This document shows positions 56,193 through 57,481 of a stretch of 57,481 bases of DNA, piece after piece. The number at the start of each line of letters is the position of its first letter. The first letter of the stretch is position 1. Source of the DNA: Arachnopeziza araneosa (Eukaryota > Ascomycota > Leotiomycetes > Helotiales > Arachnopezizaceae). Where the stretch lies: NCBI GenBank assembly GCA_003988855.1, contig QYAI01000197.1, forward strand, positions 1-57,481. The letters are read 5' to 3'. The notes under the pieces were generated by a model, which was given only the letters and a program-made list of their open reading frames with translations, searched no databases and was not told where the DNA came from. The position numbers and the translations under genes are program-made.

Positions 56193-56217
56193 CCAGGATA
56201 TTCGCTTAATATCCTGG
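56193..56217. repeat. Perfect 10-bp inverted repeat (hairpin)
   Basis: CCAGGATATT, a 5-nt loop CGCTT, then AATATCCTGG: every base of the two arms pairs. It stands in decayed sequence with no gene on either side, so it does not look like a terminator of a known gene. Confidence 0.8.
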
Positions 56218-56404
56218 TGGCGCTGGATATTCTTCGGCAAGTCTATAAGCGAGAGGCGGTGAATCATGGCAGAATCTTGTACTTAGTCTCAGTCTCCCCT
56301 TGACCCTCTTCCATCCATGCTTTAGAATAGTCTTAATTGAGATCATTCATCAATTGCAAGCAATGCGACTTCGATTCGTGACACTAGAAAAGATAACGAC
56401 TTGC

Positions 56405-56745
56405 TATATAAGACAGAAGACGAACTAACAGCCGAAACGGCACCAGAACGACCCCGAACAGCTACAAAGACGAGGAAAAAGAAGGGTCGAATAAAGAGAA
56501 CTCAGAAAACAGCTCGAGGACGAGCTTATTCGGAAGGGGGGGATATTGTCACGGCAATAGTTATTCTAGACTAAGTCCCGTGGCCTTAGCGAGCGGCGCG
56601 CTCCGCTAGCGCGTTCTGACGCGTCTATATCAAGGAGCTCCTGTAGAATAATTCTCTTCTTCTTCTTCTTCCCTCCTTAGCTTAGAATAGTCTATTAAAG
56701 AGCCATCAACTCCGCTTTCTAAGTACCTGAATTAGACTTGTAACA
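56405..56745 (+). mobile_element. LTR-retrotransposon 3' end (polyprotein tail, polypurine tract, LTR)
   Basis: A basic frame (KTRKKKGRIKRTQKTARGRA) resembling the C-terminus of a retrotransposon polyprotein runs into a polypurine tract (GGAAGGGGGGAT, about 56532-56544). This is followed by TGTCACGGCAATAG at 56547, a typical LTR start. A candidate LTR end, GACTTGTAACA, lies at 56745, giving about 199 bp. No 5' LTR or intact gag/pol was found upstream, so it is a fragment. Confidence 0.4.
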
Positions 56746-57481
56746 GTAGTTGTAACGGCACAAGCACGAACACTGCTGCGAGAGGTATATGGGAGTACCC
56801 CGAATGTAGTCTGAATATGTTCTTACTTATAGGCTAGCTACGAAGAAAAAGAAAAAGTTAAGAAGAGAAGAACTCTCTTTGAAAAAGAGCTATGTAATAA
56901 AATAAGAGTAGGTCCTCTAACTTCTTCTGAGCTAGTTCTATTCTAAGTTTACTTTGAACTTATTCAGAGGTTATTACGTAAGCAGCACGTAGTTAGAACT
57001 AATGCAAGTTTTTACATCTTCTCTTCTTGAAACAAAAGCTTGCTCTTAAGCTAATTAGCTTTAGAGTGTGTTTTTATTTACTTTAATTTTTTGCTTTAAG
57101 CTGCTATTTTTCTTTTTTAAGCAAACAAAACTTTATCTTACGAGCTTTTCTTTCTAGATCAAACAACAACGTTAACTACTGCGAAGCTATTCGTAGTATT
57201 TTTTGCTTTTATTTAGTCTATAAAAAATTTAGCTTTAGATCTTGTTCTAATTCTTCTAAAATTTTTTCTTTTGAAATTCGTGTTTATTTCTAGTAAGCTA
57301 TAAGCTTATTCGAAGTAGTTTTAGCTTGCTAACGAAACTTAGAACATGCTTTTTCTTGTTTCTGCTAGTGCTCTAAGTGCTACTTACTGTTGCTTTTGCG
57401 TTTAGTGTTTACGTTAATTAAAAAAAAACAGTACGCACGCTTGTTCTTTTAACAATTCGAAGTTAAAGAAGTGTTCGTATT

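Larger units (their letters stand above)
55500..57481. other. Decayed repeat-rich sequence to the right edge
   Basis: No intact gene. About 55620-55830 has short GC-rich duplicated phrases (GTGTTTCGCACGAAAC / GTGTTTCGTATGAAAC). The middle contains retrotransposon-like traces, and from about 56800 onwards the DNA is very AT-rich without frames. Confidence 0.5.

Noticed and set aside
1..57481. RiPP precursor gene (repeated cores with Lys-Arg sites), tRNA, rRNA or CRISPR
   Set aside because: Looked for by eye; none found. A short or highly diverged precursor could still be missed.

Overview
The window is nuclear DNA of a filamentous ascomycete. The genes carry short (about 40-60 bp) GT-AG introns. 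The families are fungal: a patatin/NB-ARC/TPR NLR, two HET-domain proteins, UstYa/DUF3328-type proteins, an AA11 polysaccharide monooxygenase and a DUF3435 recombinase. The mix suggests Pezizomycotina, possibly Leotiomycetes; the class is an inference from family content, not from a marker gene.

Layout. 1-2950 (-): a fungal NLR running off the left edge, ending in near-identical 126-bp TPR repeats. 3.8-4.3 kb: a small C2H2 zinc-finger gene. 5.6-6.8 kb (-): a secreted AA11-type LPMO. 7.5-9.2 kb: a segment I cannot explain. 9.4-18.9 kb is ordinary core genome: an AIG2-like cyclotransferase with an 8-nt exon, a small secreted protein, the splicing factor Yju2/CWC16, the APC/C subunit Cut9/Cdc16, a small membrane protein and a six-exon acetoacetyl-CoA synthetase. 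19.4-21.2 kb (-): a HET protein. 22.5-23.6 kb: an acyl-protein-thioesterase-like hydrolase.

23.8-36.6 kb looks like the remains of a secondary-metabolite region: five UstYa/DUF3328-type loci (one intact, four broken), an MFS pump broken only by two nonsense codons, the thioesterase end of a vanished non-reducing polyketide synthase, and one intact MFS pump closely related to the broken one. Most of the stop codons, and several lost catalytic residues, can be explained by single C-to-T or G-to-A transitions, as expected from RIP-like mutation.

36.9-48.1 kb: a disordered basic protein, a pepsin-like membrane pseudoprotease divergent from a GPI-type surface protein, a second HET protein and a large multipass membrane protein.

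49.1-52.6 kb holds the most unusual gene: a seven-exon, 1043-residue DUF3435 (FluG-domain/Starship-captain superfamily) tyrosine recombinase with all catalytic residues. It is fused to zinc fingers, two successive chromodomain-like modules and a basic tail. A coiled-coil gene lies tail-to-tail with it, then an F-box-like gene. From about 53.3 kb to the right edge the DNA is AT-rich and decayed, with LTR-retrotransposon traces. This fits a mobile-element neighbourhood, but no element boundary could be fixed.
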